A stretch of 64,000 nucleotides of DNA from Siphonodentalium dalli (lineage: Eukaryota > Mollusca > Scaphopoda > Gadilida > Siphonodentaliidae). Location of the stretch: positions 41,233,797 through 41,297,796 of the forward strand of contig CP136061.1 in assembly GCA_032622095.1 (NCBI GenBank), given 5' to 3'. Shown piece by piece: positions 1 to 11,240 of the stretch (position 1 is its first letter; each line of letters begins with the position of its first letter). The notes below the pieces were generated by a model. The model did no database searches. It was not told where the DNA came from and worked only from the letters and a program-made list of their open reading frames with translations. A program made the translations under genes and the position numbers.

Positions 1-8
1 CAATTTTG

Positions 9-384
9 TTAAAGACATATTATGCACTTGTTCGGGTGCGTGAAACTGATAAGTTAGTATTCAGGTGCTATGCCAACTGGAGGAATGTAGCATTCTACTA
101 ACATCACCGGAAATCTCAAGCAAATAGACCGTACCACTCCATAGAATACATTGTCTGAACTGCGCTAAATTGGAAATATATACTACTCAAATCGGGACGC
201 TTTTATTTGCGATAAACTAACGAAAATGATTTCGCCATCGGCAGTCACTGCATTTAATTAATATATAAGAATGACGGTGTGTGTTGTCAATTTAGATATA
301 ATAATTGTAAAAATAACTTCTTTGAACAAGATTATTCTCCATTTCTATTTGATCACCCTACCGGAGTGTTTCACATCACTTTAA
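9..384 (-). mobile_element. TTAA-5 copy a
   Basis: Inverse of the consensus: begins TTAAAGACATATTATGCAC and ends CCGGAGTGTTTCACATCACT plus TTAA. The right TTAA (381-384) is also the left TTAA of the adjoining TTAA-1 copy. Confidence 0.7.
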
Positions 385-780
385 CCCTTTACCCAACAGA
401 ACGGCCCTGTGCCAATGCATTCTCTTATATATGCGAGTCGACCATAGGTCGCCTCGCATATATAAGAGAATGCATTGGCTTAACACATTAAAAATTATAA
501 AATTGTTAAAGAATGTTAAGAAAAAATGGTAAAAAGTGTTAAAAAAAGAATGTTTTTAGGCCAATGCATTCTCTTATATATGCGAGACGACCTATGGTCG
601 ACTCGCATATATAAGAGAATGCATTGGCACAGGGCTAACTGTAACTATCACAATGTGGTCAAGGAGCCGGTTCCAATGATATCCATATTTGTATGGTTCT
701 ATTGAGACATACCGAAGATATTTTAGGCTGTTGAAGCTTCATTTGGCCGGTTCTGGCCGGTTTGTTGGGTAAAGGGTTAA
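381..780 (+). mobile_element. TTAA-1 copy a
   Basis: TTAACCCTTTACCCAACA start, TTGTTGGGTAAAGGGTTAA end. It holds two 69-bp hairpins (411-479 and 560-628) in opposite orientation around an AT-rich spacer. It ends 54 bp before the gene A exon. Confidence 0.75.
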
Positions 781-834
781 GATACATGGAATGGTAAATA
801 TGTGACTTTAATGATAATTTGTTTTTAATTTCAG

Positions 835-1074
835 TTCTGTTCCTGCTCATGGCAGTGATAATATATCCTAGCGGGTGGGACCATGACACAGTCCGCTATC
901 TGTGTGGGGATGACGCCGGCCAGTACAGGATAGGGCTGTGTGGAGTGAGATGGGCATACATTGTCGCCATTCTGAGCCTCATCGATGCGTTCTTCCTGGG
1001 CATTCTTGCATTCTTCCTGGCATCGAAACGTGCAAAGGAAGAACAGTACACACCACAGAACACAGTAACCAAAT
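835..1074 (+). CDS. LHFPL-family tetraspan protein, gene A, internal exon (gene partial, 5' part outside window)
   Basis: The exon is bounded by TTTTTAATTTCAG at 822-834 and by AAAT|GTGAGT at 1075; both junctions are phase 1. It encodes the end of transmembrane segment 3, the motif YPSGWDHD, an extracellular loop with two cysteines (LCG and GLCG), RWAYIVAIL and transmembrane segment 4 (DAFFLGILAFFLAS). The order GWD, paired cysteines, RWAY, then a last membrane helix with an acidic residue is characteristic of the LHFPL family (Pfam L_HMGIC_fpl), whose vertebrate members act as accessory subunits of membrane complexes such as hair-cell mechanotransduction channels (LHFPL5) and GABA-A receptors (LHFPL4). 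The N-terminal exon must lie left of base 1. Exon length (240 bp) and phases equal those of gene B exon 2; I count 39 of 80 aligned residues identical. Which vertebrate paralogue it matches best cannot be decided by eye. Confidence 0.88.
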
Positions 1075-1104
1075 GTGAGTTTCTACTCTCAGACAGCGTT
1101 TATA

Positions 1105-1306
1105 CAGTAATGTCCTAAATAATCGACCCCTAAACCACAGCAGAATTATGGGAAATTTTTCAGGATTTAGTCGTAAAAATGGCTTGCTGCCATTCATCGG
1201 TGAGAGCTTTCCGATGAATGGCAACAAGTCATATTTCGGACTAAATCCTGAAAAGTTACCCATAATTCTGCTGTGGTTAAGGAGTCGATTATTTAGGGCA
1301 TTACTG
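1105..1306. mobile_element. TA-1 copy a (Tc1/mariner-type MITE)
   Basis: CAGTAATGTCCTAAATAATC to GGGCATTACTG, flanked by TA on both sides; about 200-bp palindrome. It starts 31 bp after the gene A exon donor. Confidence 0.72.
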
Positions 1307-1317
1307 TACATCCCAGT

Positions 1318-1440
1318 CAGCAAATAGTGTGTATGTAATTTGCAGTGGGCTAGCATCACCAATACACCCTCTCGGGACCACATTCTGCTTAGGCCTCATC
1401 TTCTGGGAAGTATATATAGTCTCAAATTAACATTGTTTTT
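1318..1440. mobile_element. REP-1 fragment
   Basis: Half palindrome GGGCTAGCATCACCAATACA, then GCTTAGGCCTCATCTTCTGG. Confidence 0.5.
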
Positions 1441-1590
1441 AGGGAGCCTTGCATATATAAAAAAATGCAATGGCTTACAAGGTCAAGATAAATATTGTTA
1501 GGCCAATGTATTCTCTTATATATGTGAGGCTCCCTATGGGAGACTCGCTCGCATATATAAGATGATGCATTCGCACAGGCAAATAGTTAA
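1441..1590. mobile_element. TTAA-3 remnant
   Basis: Two degenerate CTCCC/GGGAG-centred hairpins of the TTAA-3 type (TCTTATATATGTGAGGCTCC), joined to TTAA-4 at 1587. Confidence 0.5.
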
Positions 1591-1734
1591 CCCTTTATGT
1601 ACTAAATGGATTCTCCCACTCAGTTATACTTGGAATGGTCTATTATTCATTTTAGGGGGTTGTTTGTTGAACTTATTATCTGAACATTTCCTAACGGAAT
1701 AATTCATCAATGAGTATAGTATATATTATAGAAA
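1587..1734 (+). mobile_element. TTAA-4 copy, truncated
   Basis: TTAACCCTTTATGTACTAAA start and the TTATTATCTGAACATTTCC right arm, with the middle deleted. Confidence 0.55.
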
Positions 1735-1983
1735 TTAAAATTAAAATTACTCTTATCTTCCAGAAGCATCCAGATATTGACATTTTACCTAGATGCTTTA
1801 ATTTCAAGGGTAATTTAAGGATAATTAAAACATTCCATGTCTTTTCCACACTGGCTGCTGAAAGGGGGGGGGGGAATTTTTTCAAAAAATTTTCCATAGT
1901 TTCATAGGTTAAAAAAGGTGCACTTTTCCAATATTTTTCTAGAACTTTCCCAGGCCTGGAGATGGTTTTTCTAAATTCCAAGA

Positions 1984-2392
1984 CTGCAAATAGTGTGTCT
2001 GTCATTTGCAGAATTTAATGACGATATCCAACATGGTGGGCTAGCATCACAAAATTCACACTCTGGGAACCTCATTCTGCTTAGGCCTCAACTGCTATGG
2101 GAGACCAAGTATCAGATTGAAGTTCCCAGTTGAAGTTGGTGATGTTCATTGATTATGCATTTTATCTTCTGCAAATTAGGGATAGAAACTGAACAGAAGG
2201 AAAAAAGTAACTAAAAACAATGTTAATTTGAGACTATAGTTACTTCCCAGAAGATGAGGCCTAAGTAGAATGAGGTCCCCTGATGGTGAATTTGGTGTCG
2301 CTAGCCCACTGTGCGGGATATTATCTACAAATTCACCCTCTTGGTACCTCATTCTGCAAATGTCCGACACACTAAATTCAGGCTTGTGTTTG
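1984..2392. mobile_element. REP-1 copy
   Basis: Inverted ends GCAAATAGTGTGTCTGTCAT and GACACACTAAATTCAGGCTT; two GTGATGC..GCATCAC-type sub-palindromes, the first partly deleted. Confidence 0.55.
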
Positions 2393-3137
2393 AACGCTGT
2401 CTGCATGGAGAAAATATGTCTCACTCCGGGAAATCATCATATGCAGTGATGTGAAACAATCAACTGAGGTGTTCCCGGACGGAACAACAAATAATCAGGC
2501 CAAAATAAGTTATTTCATAAATTTGATTTTCAAATAGTCAGAGAGCATCATCATTGTTATAAAAGGATTACATGCAGTGACTTATTGTTGCAATCATTGT
2601 ATAATCTTTATGCCCAATAAGGTGCGCGCCCCGAATAAAGTAGTATTAAAATATATACATTTATGTTTTCTGAAATGGTACAGTGGATGTGGTTGGAATT
2701 ATTATGAAATGGACTATTTTTATGATGTCCATGATTCAAACAGACAGAGGTTGGATTAAGTGTACAAACCAATTTATAATTACCCTTTGCCCTTTAGTGC
2801 AAAGTGACGGTATTAACTGTAATATTTTACCACAATTATTTAACTGTTTGATGAAAGTTTGATTATGAAGGTACATGTACTACCATTTTGTGAAAACTAA
2901 AGAAGATTACATTAATTATTTTGGTGCATGAAATGGATAAATGCACCTTCGATGTTTTATGACTCAATAGTTCACATCCCATAAGGCTGAAATATATCTG
3001 AATAAACAAAATCATGATCAAATGATTATGCCACAAACGATGTCACTCTTCCTGGGAGCAAAGATGCGTGAAATAGTTTTGGGACACAACACCCCGCACT
3101 TGGCTTTGAAATGACAAGCAGTGCTGCATTCAATGTA

Positions 3138-3591
3138 TTAAAGGTACTCAATCCGATTCGATGGTCCCATATCAGATTCCAACAACAAAACCAAATTTTT
3201 TAAAGCACCGCTTCAGTTATCAGAATCGATTAATTGCCCAAAAGTAATGCTAACTGCTGTCAACTATAGCATAAAATTGCCAAAAACGTGTTATTTATCA
3301 ATATTTTGTTCAACGAAATTTGACCAGATTGTCAAATATCTAACACCCAAAGCCACTTGATTTTACAGTTATCCATCTTCATTCGCAATTTGGGCGAAGA
3401 CCATCGGCTTGACATATATTTACCACGCCGCCAAAATTTATATATCTCGGGAAATAACAAATTTCAAAAATCAATATCTGATCACTCTGAGCTCTGATGG
3501 GTGGGTTCCTCGACTCAAATCGAATATGTTTTACCCCCGAAGCCAAAGAAATAGTAATTTGGGAGCATTAAGTCGGAATATTCCACTTTAA
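3138..3591 (+). mobile_element. TTAA-7 copy a
   Basis: TTAAAGGTACTCAATCCGATT-type start, GAATATTCCACTTTAA end, about 455 bp, with ATCAGAATCGATTAA and GATGGGTGGGTTCCTC landmarks. Confidence 0.65.
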
Positions 3592-5404
3592 CCAACAAAA
3601 ATTATAGCTAAATTTTGGTGTTTGGTGATTTCAGTGTAATTTGGTAAAATTTCAGTAAAAGTAAATTTCATCATGATTTTCACTCAAAATATTTCATTAG
3701 AATTTCAGTCAGAATGACAGCAGAAATTTCACTTGAAGTGGCGAGGAAATGATTAAAATTGGGATTTTTGACTAATAGTTGTGAATGCCAAAAGATGACA
3801 ACAGAAGTAATTGCAAACACCTACTTATAACTGAGGAAAATATAATGAACTAATTAAAATATCACTGAAGATACCGTAGGGTCTAAATTTCACTTTAAAA
3901 ATATTTTGACAAAAATGTTTGTTTAAATAACAGTGAAATTTCACTGTATATTTTCTCTAGGGTGACCAATAGAAATGAAGTTTCTTGTCAACTTAAGAGT
4001 GATGATCGTTTCCCAGGCATAGTTTTGTTTGGGAATAATTTTCTATTTTTATGAGAATGGAAAAGATAGACATTTCAGGCAATATAGGGGTTAAATTATA
4101 AGACATACCTCTTGTGTTGATTTAAATATATGATGTTATAACCTGTTATAACCAAAATGTTTGAGGATAAGCTTACTGTAACTTGCTCTATGCATACTAG
4201 GGTGTTTAAATGTACTGATATGATCAAATCATTGGAGAGTGGGCCTACATATGTCATAAAGCAGGTATAAATTGTCTAAGAATAATTTATTTTTTTATTT
4301 TGATTTGATGGTGATATATCACAAAAGAAAGCTATGTTACACAATTCTTTATATCTTAATATATCCTAAGGAGGATCATGGTTCTTTAGTAAATTGAAGA
4401 GTCCTTTTGAACATTTATTGGGTTCAATGCCAGTATAATTTTACATCAAAGGCCATTACAGTGCAAATGAAAATATATGCATTGTAATCTAATGGTGAGT
4501 GTTTCATAAAAGGATTTTAATAGCGATGCAGGCAAACCTATTCACTTCTGAATGTCAGTTCTCACAGTTATAAAAGCTCACATGGAACAGTCTATTTAGT
4601 CTTTTATTTAGATAATTAAAAAATTTATTCAGATAATTAAAATGTCGACAGACATAGAAACACCATATGAATTCCCATTCATTCATTTGTAGGGATGTTC
4701 AACAAAATCAGTTCATTTTACAATACACTACTAACAAAAATTTTCTACATGAAATTAACTAAACTCAGCTATTTAGCTGGAGATAAAATTAACTTTTAAA
4801 CTAAATTCATGGTATGGTAATACCTGAGGACTCATTAAATCTAAGTGATATTACTGTGATAATAATTATTGAATTTAAGTGATTATAATTCGTAGAAGTT
4901 AGTGAACATTGTTATCTTACAAACTAACCTTCTTGGAGAATATTCTTCTTTATTGAAAAGAATGCTTGATTTCTTCCTCGATCACATGCTCCATTCTAAA
5001 CAGAAATAAATAGAACTCGATAAAAGCAATAATTTTTCATTTGATTAATTTCTGTGTGCCAATCAGTGTTAATGGGAATAAAAATCCTAAAATTTTAATC
5101 ACAAGCCTTAACACTTTGAACCCTGATATCCTCAACGTTAAATGGTCCCCAACTGTTATATAGTGTTTCCGAAGAGGTAACTTGTAAATGCTCTTAACTG
5201 GAACATATATACATGTATACACTCTCAACTATACAACAATCTACTATGCTAACCAAACAAGTGTGTGGTGATATATGCCACAAGGTATTTCAGCAACACA
5301 TTCTATTCCACGTTCAATATACATGTAGATTATATTGCAGATCCCTTTGGTCGCACTATATATTTATAACGAAATTCTAATCCTTTGCCTACTATAGAAG
5401 GCAT

Positions 5405-5659
5405 TTTTAAAAATGCACCTCTGTCCATGCATGAAAAATAGACCCCCTGTCTCCAATTTGGCTGCTAAAGTCAGAGGTATGAACATGTGACTCATTCATA
5501 GACGTACAATTCTAGTTAATTTGGGCTTTGATCGCGAAATTTCAAACAAAATTTTTGTTCTCAAAATAGGCCTCTGCGCATGCATGAAGAAACAAACCCT
5601 CTGTCATCAGTTTATCTGTCATAGTCACATGGGTAAACATAGTAGAAGTACAACTCTAG
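5405..5659. repeat. Degenerate direct duplication, about 155 bp unit
   Basis: 5405-5520 and 5560-5665 share CCTCTG..CATGCATGAA, ACCC.CTGTC, GTCA.A...ACATG and GTACAA.TCTAGT in order. The hAT-like element lies at the AACTCTAG of the second unit. Confidence 0.4.
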
Positions 5660-7852
5660 TAGTCCCCTGCGAACCGTTTGAGGTTCAGTTTGATTCGAAA
5701 CTGCCGTGATGATTCGGTCCGGTTCGAAACCTTAAGACGGGATTCGTTTATATCGAACCTTTTCTTTAGTTCCGCAAAATGGGCAAGTTTTGCATACTAG
5801 GAATTGTTTATTGATTATATACAGTATATTAATTGGTTTACACACAACTGTGTGATACTATGATTTTATGTTTACATTGTTTACATTGGACATAATTAAT
5901 TTGATTGTTACTCGGGTGGGGTAACTGGGTGATATTTCATTGAAGAGGTCTGTTGGCATAATAACTTTATTCCGTTCCCGCTAAACGGTCCGGTCGGACA
6001 TGTCAAATTCGTGATAATTAAGTAGTAAAACTATAACATTTCTGGTGTTCTATCTCAGTCTGTCGTCAAAGTTTGTTTTATTATCCATATAATTTTACTA
6101 ATAGACATAATTATACCTAACTAACGAGACAACAAGTTATGATTATTGATGAATACATAAATACAGATCGAACAAGCTTTTTTAAATTCCGTTTAAGGGT
6201 GGATACACACATGCATGTAATTTCTGTATGTAAAATCCATGTATTTTACATGGTCACACCAATCATTGATAGCATAAGTCGCCTGCGCGCGATTGGACAA
6301 TTTCAACAGGAGAGACAAGTGAGCAGTTATAAGCCATTATCAAACTAACTTCTATCAAGAAATTTCAGGCCAGTCATAATTCTTTCATGGATGCCGAAAT
6401 GAATAAATCCTGTCTGATATCTGTTGCTGTTTTCACGAGTTTGAATTCATTTCGAAAAGTGGATTTTATACTTGATTTGTTTCTCGTCATTTCAGGGTCA
6501 TCCAAAATAAAAATAAAATGTGCAGAATTTGAAGCTCTTTTATGGCGATTGTGATAAACGAGTGTTTAATGTCCCATTAACAATCCAATATGGTGCTCTC
6601 ATGCCTTGAATAACAGGCATTGGAAAATTAAGACAGACAATACTGGTTTGTTGAGATTCCTCGGATAGTTTCAGAGCAAGCTCATGTGATAACATTCAAT
6701 TGGGATTTCCATGCAAATATCCATTACGGCGTCAAAATATTAATGCAGGTATAGTGTTGAAAGTAAAAGAGTGACACCCCCCCCCCCAGTTTTCACCCAG
6801 AATTTACATAACAGTTTATGTTTCTCAAACAAAAGGTTGAACAAGTTCCTAACTGTCACAATTTTAGTTTGTACACACTTGATATTATAACATTTTGGAC
6901 CATAATCCATGATTGGGGAGGGGGCTGGTTCCAGAAAGCTTTTGAGTAACTAAGGGATTTAGTTGAGTGTATCAGCCGGGATTATCTGGGCATGAATGTA
7001 CAACATGTTTAACCTCTTCGCTGCTAAATGACGTTGTGTGCTGGGCTGTTGACGTTATTGGCATTTTCCAATGGGAAAATATAACGGGAATATCACAAGA
7101 ACCATAAAACTGACTCAGGCTATTATCGTTCACAATCGTGGAACATCATACACTGTTTGAAACATCGAGATACAGTTATTCTAATGCACCAATCTCTGAG
7201 TTCCAGTTATGTATAATGGCCTACTGCTAGTGTGCTGAAGTAGGTCCGTAGTACCTACGGACCATATAGCACACGGCGTGCACTTTTACGTCCGTAATAG
7301 TTATGGACGTCATAGCAGCGAAGAGGTTAACTTAAATATTCCATAGTTGTAAATTTTGCATATACATATATAACACAAGAGAGGAAAGGTGACGTAGTTG
7401 GGAACTTGTAGAGCTAAACTTGTAGAGAGAAGACACATAGGAACACCACCTTCTGTACTTAATTTATTTACAAGAGAAAATTCCCCCTGCACAGTGCTTA
7501 TTTGGGACCCTACGTTTGTTACTTTTCCGATAAAAAATCGTAAGTCACTTGCAAAAACAGAAAAGATCAGAACACAAAATGCGTAGATTTGAAGTCGCGG
7601 ACGAATAAACAGACTACCCATCTCCAATATAAAATAATTCTTTATTATGTAATTATCTTATAGTGTAGAGGGGCAATACTTGAATAACCTTTGATTTTAC
7701 TATAATAATGTCAATTAACAGTTCTGATTGTCCCAGAGTCTAGGACAACAAGGTCGGTGTTTGGGCTCGAGGTTCGGTTCGAATCGAGACCGAGACAATG
7801 ATTCGGTTTCAAGGTTCGGTTCGACCTAAAATTTAAAGTTCGCATGGCTCTA
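5660..7852. mobile_element. hAT-like non-autonomous element, 2.2 kb, with nested TTAA-9
   Basis: Termini TAGTCCCCTGCGAAC and its imperfect inverse GTTCGCATGGCTCTA, flanked by perfect 8-bp duplications AACTCTAG at 5652-5659 and 7853-7860. Subterminal arms are rich in GGTTCGAA-like words. 8-bp duplications and TAG... ends fit the hAT superfamily. No transposase ORF is visible. TTAA-9 (7009-7331) is inserted inside. Confidence 0.65.
7009..7331. mobile_element. TTAA-9 element (piggyBac-type MITE)
   Basis: Inverted ends TTAACCTCTTCGCTGCTA and TAGCAGCGAAGAGGTTAA; the terminal TTAA is the presumed target duplication. 323 bp, single copy in the window, nested in the hAT-like element. Confidence 0.65.
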
Positions 7853-8009
7853 AACTCTAGTTGATATGTGCATTTACTGTGCTGTTATTTCGTGTCATAT
7901 ATTGTATGATTTCTGTATGGGTATTCTGGTCTCTCGGGTTCAAAGGGTTAAACGTAAACGAACAGTTTGCAACCAAGGAATATCAATCCATTTATATTTT
8001 ATGTCCCGG

Positions 8010-8226
8010 GGAAACCTGGATATAGTGTGTCTGTCATTTATACAATGAGGTCCCCAAAGGGTGAAATTAGTGATGCTACCCTGCACAGCGGGCTAGCATC
8101 AACAAATTCATCCTCTGGGGACCTCATTCTACTTAGGCCTCATCTCCTGGCAAGTATCTAGAGTTTCAAATTAACCTTTTTTTTAGTTACTTTTTCCCTT
8201 CTGTTCAGTTTCTATATCCCCTAATT
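8010..8226. mobile_element. REP-1 copy, one-sided
   Basis: AGTGTGTCTGTCATTTATAC, then AATGAGGTCCCC palindrome and GCTTAGGCCTCAT-like flank. Confidence 0.5.
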
Positions 8227-8227
8227 A

Positions 8228-8363
8228 AAGATCCTGTGCCAGTGCATTCCCTTATATATGCGAGTCAACAATAGGGAGCCATATATATATAAGAGAATGC
8301 ACTGGCTTACAAGGTCAAGCTAAATATACTAAGGGCCTAAGGCCCATGGGAGAATCGCATATA
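8228..8363. mobile_element. TTAA-3 remnant
   Basis: CCTGTGCCAGTGCATTCCC..., degenerate hairpin and GGCTTACAAGGTCAAG spacer; termini lost. Confidence 0.5.
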
Positions 8364-8580
8364 GGAAATGTTCAGATAATAAATTAAACAAAACAACTAT
8401 GTTTGTTTAACTTATTATATGAACATTTCCCTCCAATAAATAGGAATCCTTCTGCACTTTTATGATCTATTTAACATCTGCTTATTTTTCCTGAAACACC
8501 CCTCTAGATGAATAATAGACCATTCCAATGTATACTTTTATAACTGAGTGGGAGAATCCATTTAGTATGGAAAGGGATAA
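8364..8580 (-). mobile_element. TTAA-4 copy, inverse
   Basis: Ends TCCATTTAGTATGGAAAGGG then ATAA; the central GTTTAACTTATTATATGAAC arm is recognisable. Confidence 0.55.
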
Positions 8581-8649
8581 CAAGGATAATAAACCATTTT
8601 TCTACACCCTTCCTTTGGAAACCTTAATTAGTTAGTACCCTACAAAGAG

Positions 8650-9020
8650 TAAATTCTAAGATGACCACTGGCGGCCATGTTTTTCAACGAATTTCGGTCA
8701 AAATAGGAGGCTCCCATTTAGAGGTCACCCCGAAGATCCGTATAAAGTTTAGTGATAATCAGATGAGGGATGTGGTCTGTAGCGTAAAAGGATTTAGTCA
8801 CTCAAAGAGTAAATTCCAAGATGGCCACTGGCAGACATATTTTTCAACGAATTTTGGTCAAACTAGGAGACTCCCATCTAGAGGTCACCCCATAGAACCA
8901 AATCAAGTTGTCTTGTGATCATCAGATGACGAATGTGGTCTGTATATGGTGTGCCAAAGGATTTAGTCATGCAAAGATTAAAATCCAAGATGGCGGCCAG
9001 GTTTTTCAACGAAATGTTTT
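8650..9020 (+). repeat. Tandem repeat of about 165 bp, 2.3 copies
   Basis: TAAATTC(T/C)AAGATG.CCACTGGC, TTTTTCAACGAATTT.GGTCA, GAGGTCACCCC and ATCAGATGA recur in order from 8650, 8810 and 8980 (third copy partial). Confidence 0.65.
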
Positions 9021-9650
9021 CTAATTTGAAGCTAATAATACATCAGACATGACTTTGTTCATTAAATTGAATGCCACTGATCTTCAGAATCAAGGCTGCA
9101 TTTTAAGGCATAGCAATATGAGTCTATTCCTTTCTTGAAATTTTCCAATGGTCCACTCGTTACTATACTAATTTCTACACCGTGAGAAATTAAACGGCTT
9201 ATGAAAAAAATATTTCCGGTCATCCTTTTTTAAATTTGTCCCTTGTAGTTTGAGTTCATGTCCTCTGGTCTGTAAGTAGTCAACCAATACAAAGTAATTA
9301 CATGGGTCTGTGCTATACAGTTCAGATATTAATAAACCTTGATAAGAACACCCTAAATCTTCTATATTTCATAGAAATGTATCCAAGATCAATTAACTAA
9401 CAAAGGCACTATTTTACCAAACTAGTTCATAAGAAAGAAGTTGGAAAAAAGTTCTGTGAATCTTGTTTCAGCAGATTGTCATGTACTTTCGAAATATATA
9501 TACTTTTGATTAATGACAAGAAAAATTCTCAAGTTTATCGATATACAGCTGAGCTCATCGCTTTGCAACTCAGTTGAACATAAACCCCAAGGTATGAATA
9601 TTTCCCCATATAACCGCCAATAACTTACAATGAAATAACTTATTTTTCAG

Positions 9651-9790
9651 CTGAAATCAATGGTTACTATGGCGACAGTGTATCCAAGGGATCGGGAATG
9701 CCAATCCAGCCCATTGTGACGGTGCCTGACCAGGAACGTATGTCGGAGTATTCTACTAGCAAGGATCAAGCTGGTGGATTTCGGTTATAA
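9651..9790 (+). CDS. LHFPL-family protein, gene A, last coding exon
   Basis: After the acceptor ending at 9650 the T from the previous exon plus CT makes a serine codon, and the frame reads on to TAA at 9788-9790. This cytoplasmic tail is about 46 residues. It shares INGY, SK, MPIQP and TVPD, in the same order, with the last exon of gene B, which is the main evidence that this exon belongs to gene A although 8.6 kb away. The chain ends in GGFRL; the hydrophobic-x-hydrophobic ending could be a class II PDZ ligand, which is inference only. Confidence 0.85.
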
Positions 9791-11240
9791 ACAACACGTC
9801 TCATCTCGTGGATATAGTATCACCCAAGAAGAAGCAAATACTAAATTAGAGTAAGATTCTCGAATGGTATGGAGTCGAGACTTTCGATGATTCCACATTT
9901 TGGTCTTGAATGAGATGAGTGTGATTTGTTGACCAATCAAGGTGCTACTGTGCGTGGAAGTTTATTGAAACAAATGACCAAAATGTTATATTAATTCTTG
10001 AGAATCTGCTCTTTACGCTTGCAAAAAAAAAAATCGCAAAAGTGGCTAACTTTTAGCATTTTAATGACAACTTTCTCAATTCTTCGTTGAAAATTTCTTG
10101 GATAGATATCATTAACAAATGGTGCAGATATCTAACAGAATAGAGATAACAGGTTGGGCAACAAATAGTAATGAAAATATGGGTACCTCCAGTACCCACC
10201 CCCCATAGATGCGGGGAATAAATCTGTCACGTGTGCATTTAACACATCCTTTTCATTCTAGCAGTTTTCAAGCAGGGAGTTCATGGCCAACTTATTTAAA
10301 ACAAATTAGTGCTATAAAGAAAGAAAATGTTCATGAAGAAATCAGTCTTAATAACATGCTCAAAGACAGATTTACTTACTTATATTTAATTTACAGATAT
10401 GCATTTCCTTTGAATTTCCAATCTCTGACCACGTCACTGACCAGATATATTGTTGCGATAAGATTCTCAACATTTATCATCTTCTAGCAAGTTGAGCTGA
10501 AATATGAAAAAGGCACAAAATTTGGACAAAAATTCAGCTTTTGAAATTAGAATTTTATGCAGTTCTAAAGAAATGCCTTAGAAGAAAAATGCCAATTTCA
10601 AAGGCTGATATTTGTTTTCGATGAACACGAATTGTGATGAAAATGATTCTCTCAATTATTAACTTCTGTTGATGCCTTGTTTTGTCTATTGAAATTTTAT
10701 ATTTTTGTAAAATGGTATAGTATATATTGATTTTATTTTGTATAATAAACTGCCCGGCGATGAGTACTTCATTGTATAAACACATTTTATATTCCTGATT
10801 AACTGAACAAAAAATTTTTGGCTTAGTTTATTTATACTGAGATCGTTCTTCCATCAAGTCTTTCCCACCGGGGCTGTGGCGTCAGTTTTGGCAAAGTTAA
10901 AAAAAAAATTTAAGATGTATTTAGGGTTCAGGGCTAATTTTTACAAAACCTATTTCACTCCGTATTGAGATTCTAGTGCAAATAATAACATGTTTTACTT
11001 CATTATGAACATATAACATGTTTTACTTCATTATGAACATATAACATGTTTTACTTCATTATGAACATATAATAACATGTTTAACCTCGTAATAAGACTT
11101 GGAACAAAAAGTGCCACTTGAAAGACACTATCTTGTTTGATATTTAATTCTCTATAAATCTATTTCATATTGTTTTGATATTTTAGAGGGCCAGCAATTA
11201 TTATTTTGTTAATTTTTCAATAAAAAAAATGACCAAACTC
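9791..11240 (+). other. Probable 3' UTR of LHFPL gene A
   Basis: There is no further ORF with family similarity. The first AATAAA followed by an A-rich run that I favour is at 11219-11224; an earlier AATAAA lies near 10216. A 28-bp tandem repeat sits inside (listed separately). The exact cleavage site is unknown. Confidence 0.4.
10985..11090 (+). repeat. 28-bp tandem repeat, about 3.5 copies
   Basis: Unit AACATGTTTTACTTCATTAT + GAACATAT with starts at 10987, 11015 and 11043; within the probable gene A 3' UTR. Confidence 0.85.

Larger units (their letters stand above)
1075..9650 (+). other. Intron of LHFPL gene A (8.6 kb)
   Basis: It runs from donor GTGAGT at 1075 to acceptor TTATTTTTCAG ending at 9650. 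Both flanking exons are phase 1 (codon AAA then T, joined to CT). It is packed with mobile elements, listed separately: TA-1, REP-1, TTAA-3, TTAA-4, TTAA-7 and a 2.2-kb hAT-like element with a nested TTAA-9. The stretches 1735-1983, 2393-3137, 3592-5404 and 9021-9650 are AT-rich sequence in which I see no gene and no clear repeat. Confidence 0.8.

Noticed and set aside
7310-7627. Minus-strand ORF of 105 codons with a hydrophobic stretch
   Set aside because: It sits within the 2.2-kb hAT-like element with an opposing ORF and shows no transposase or other motif.
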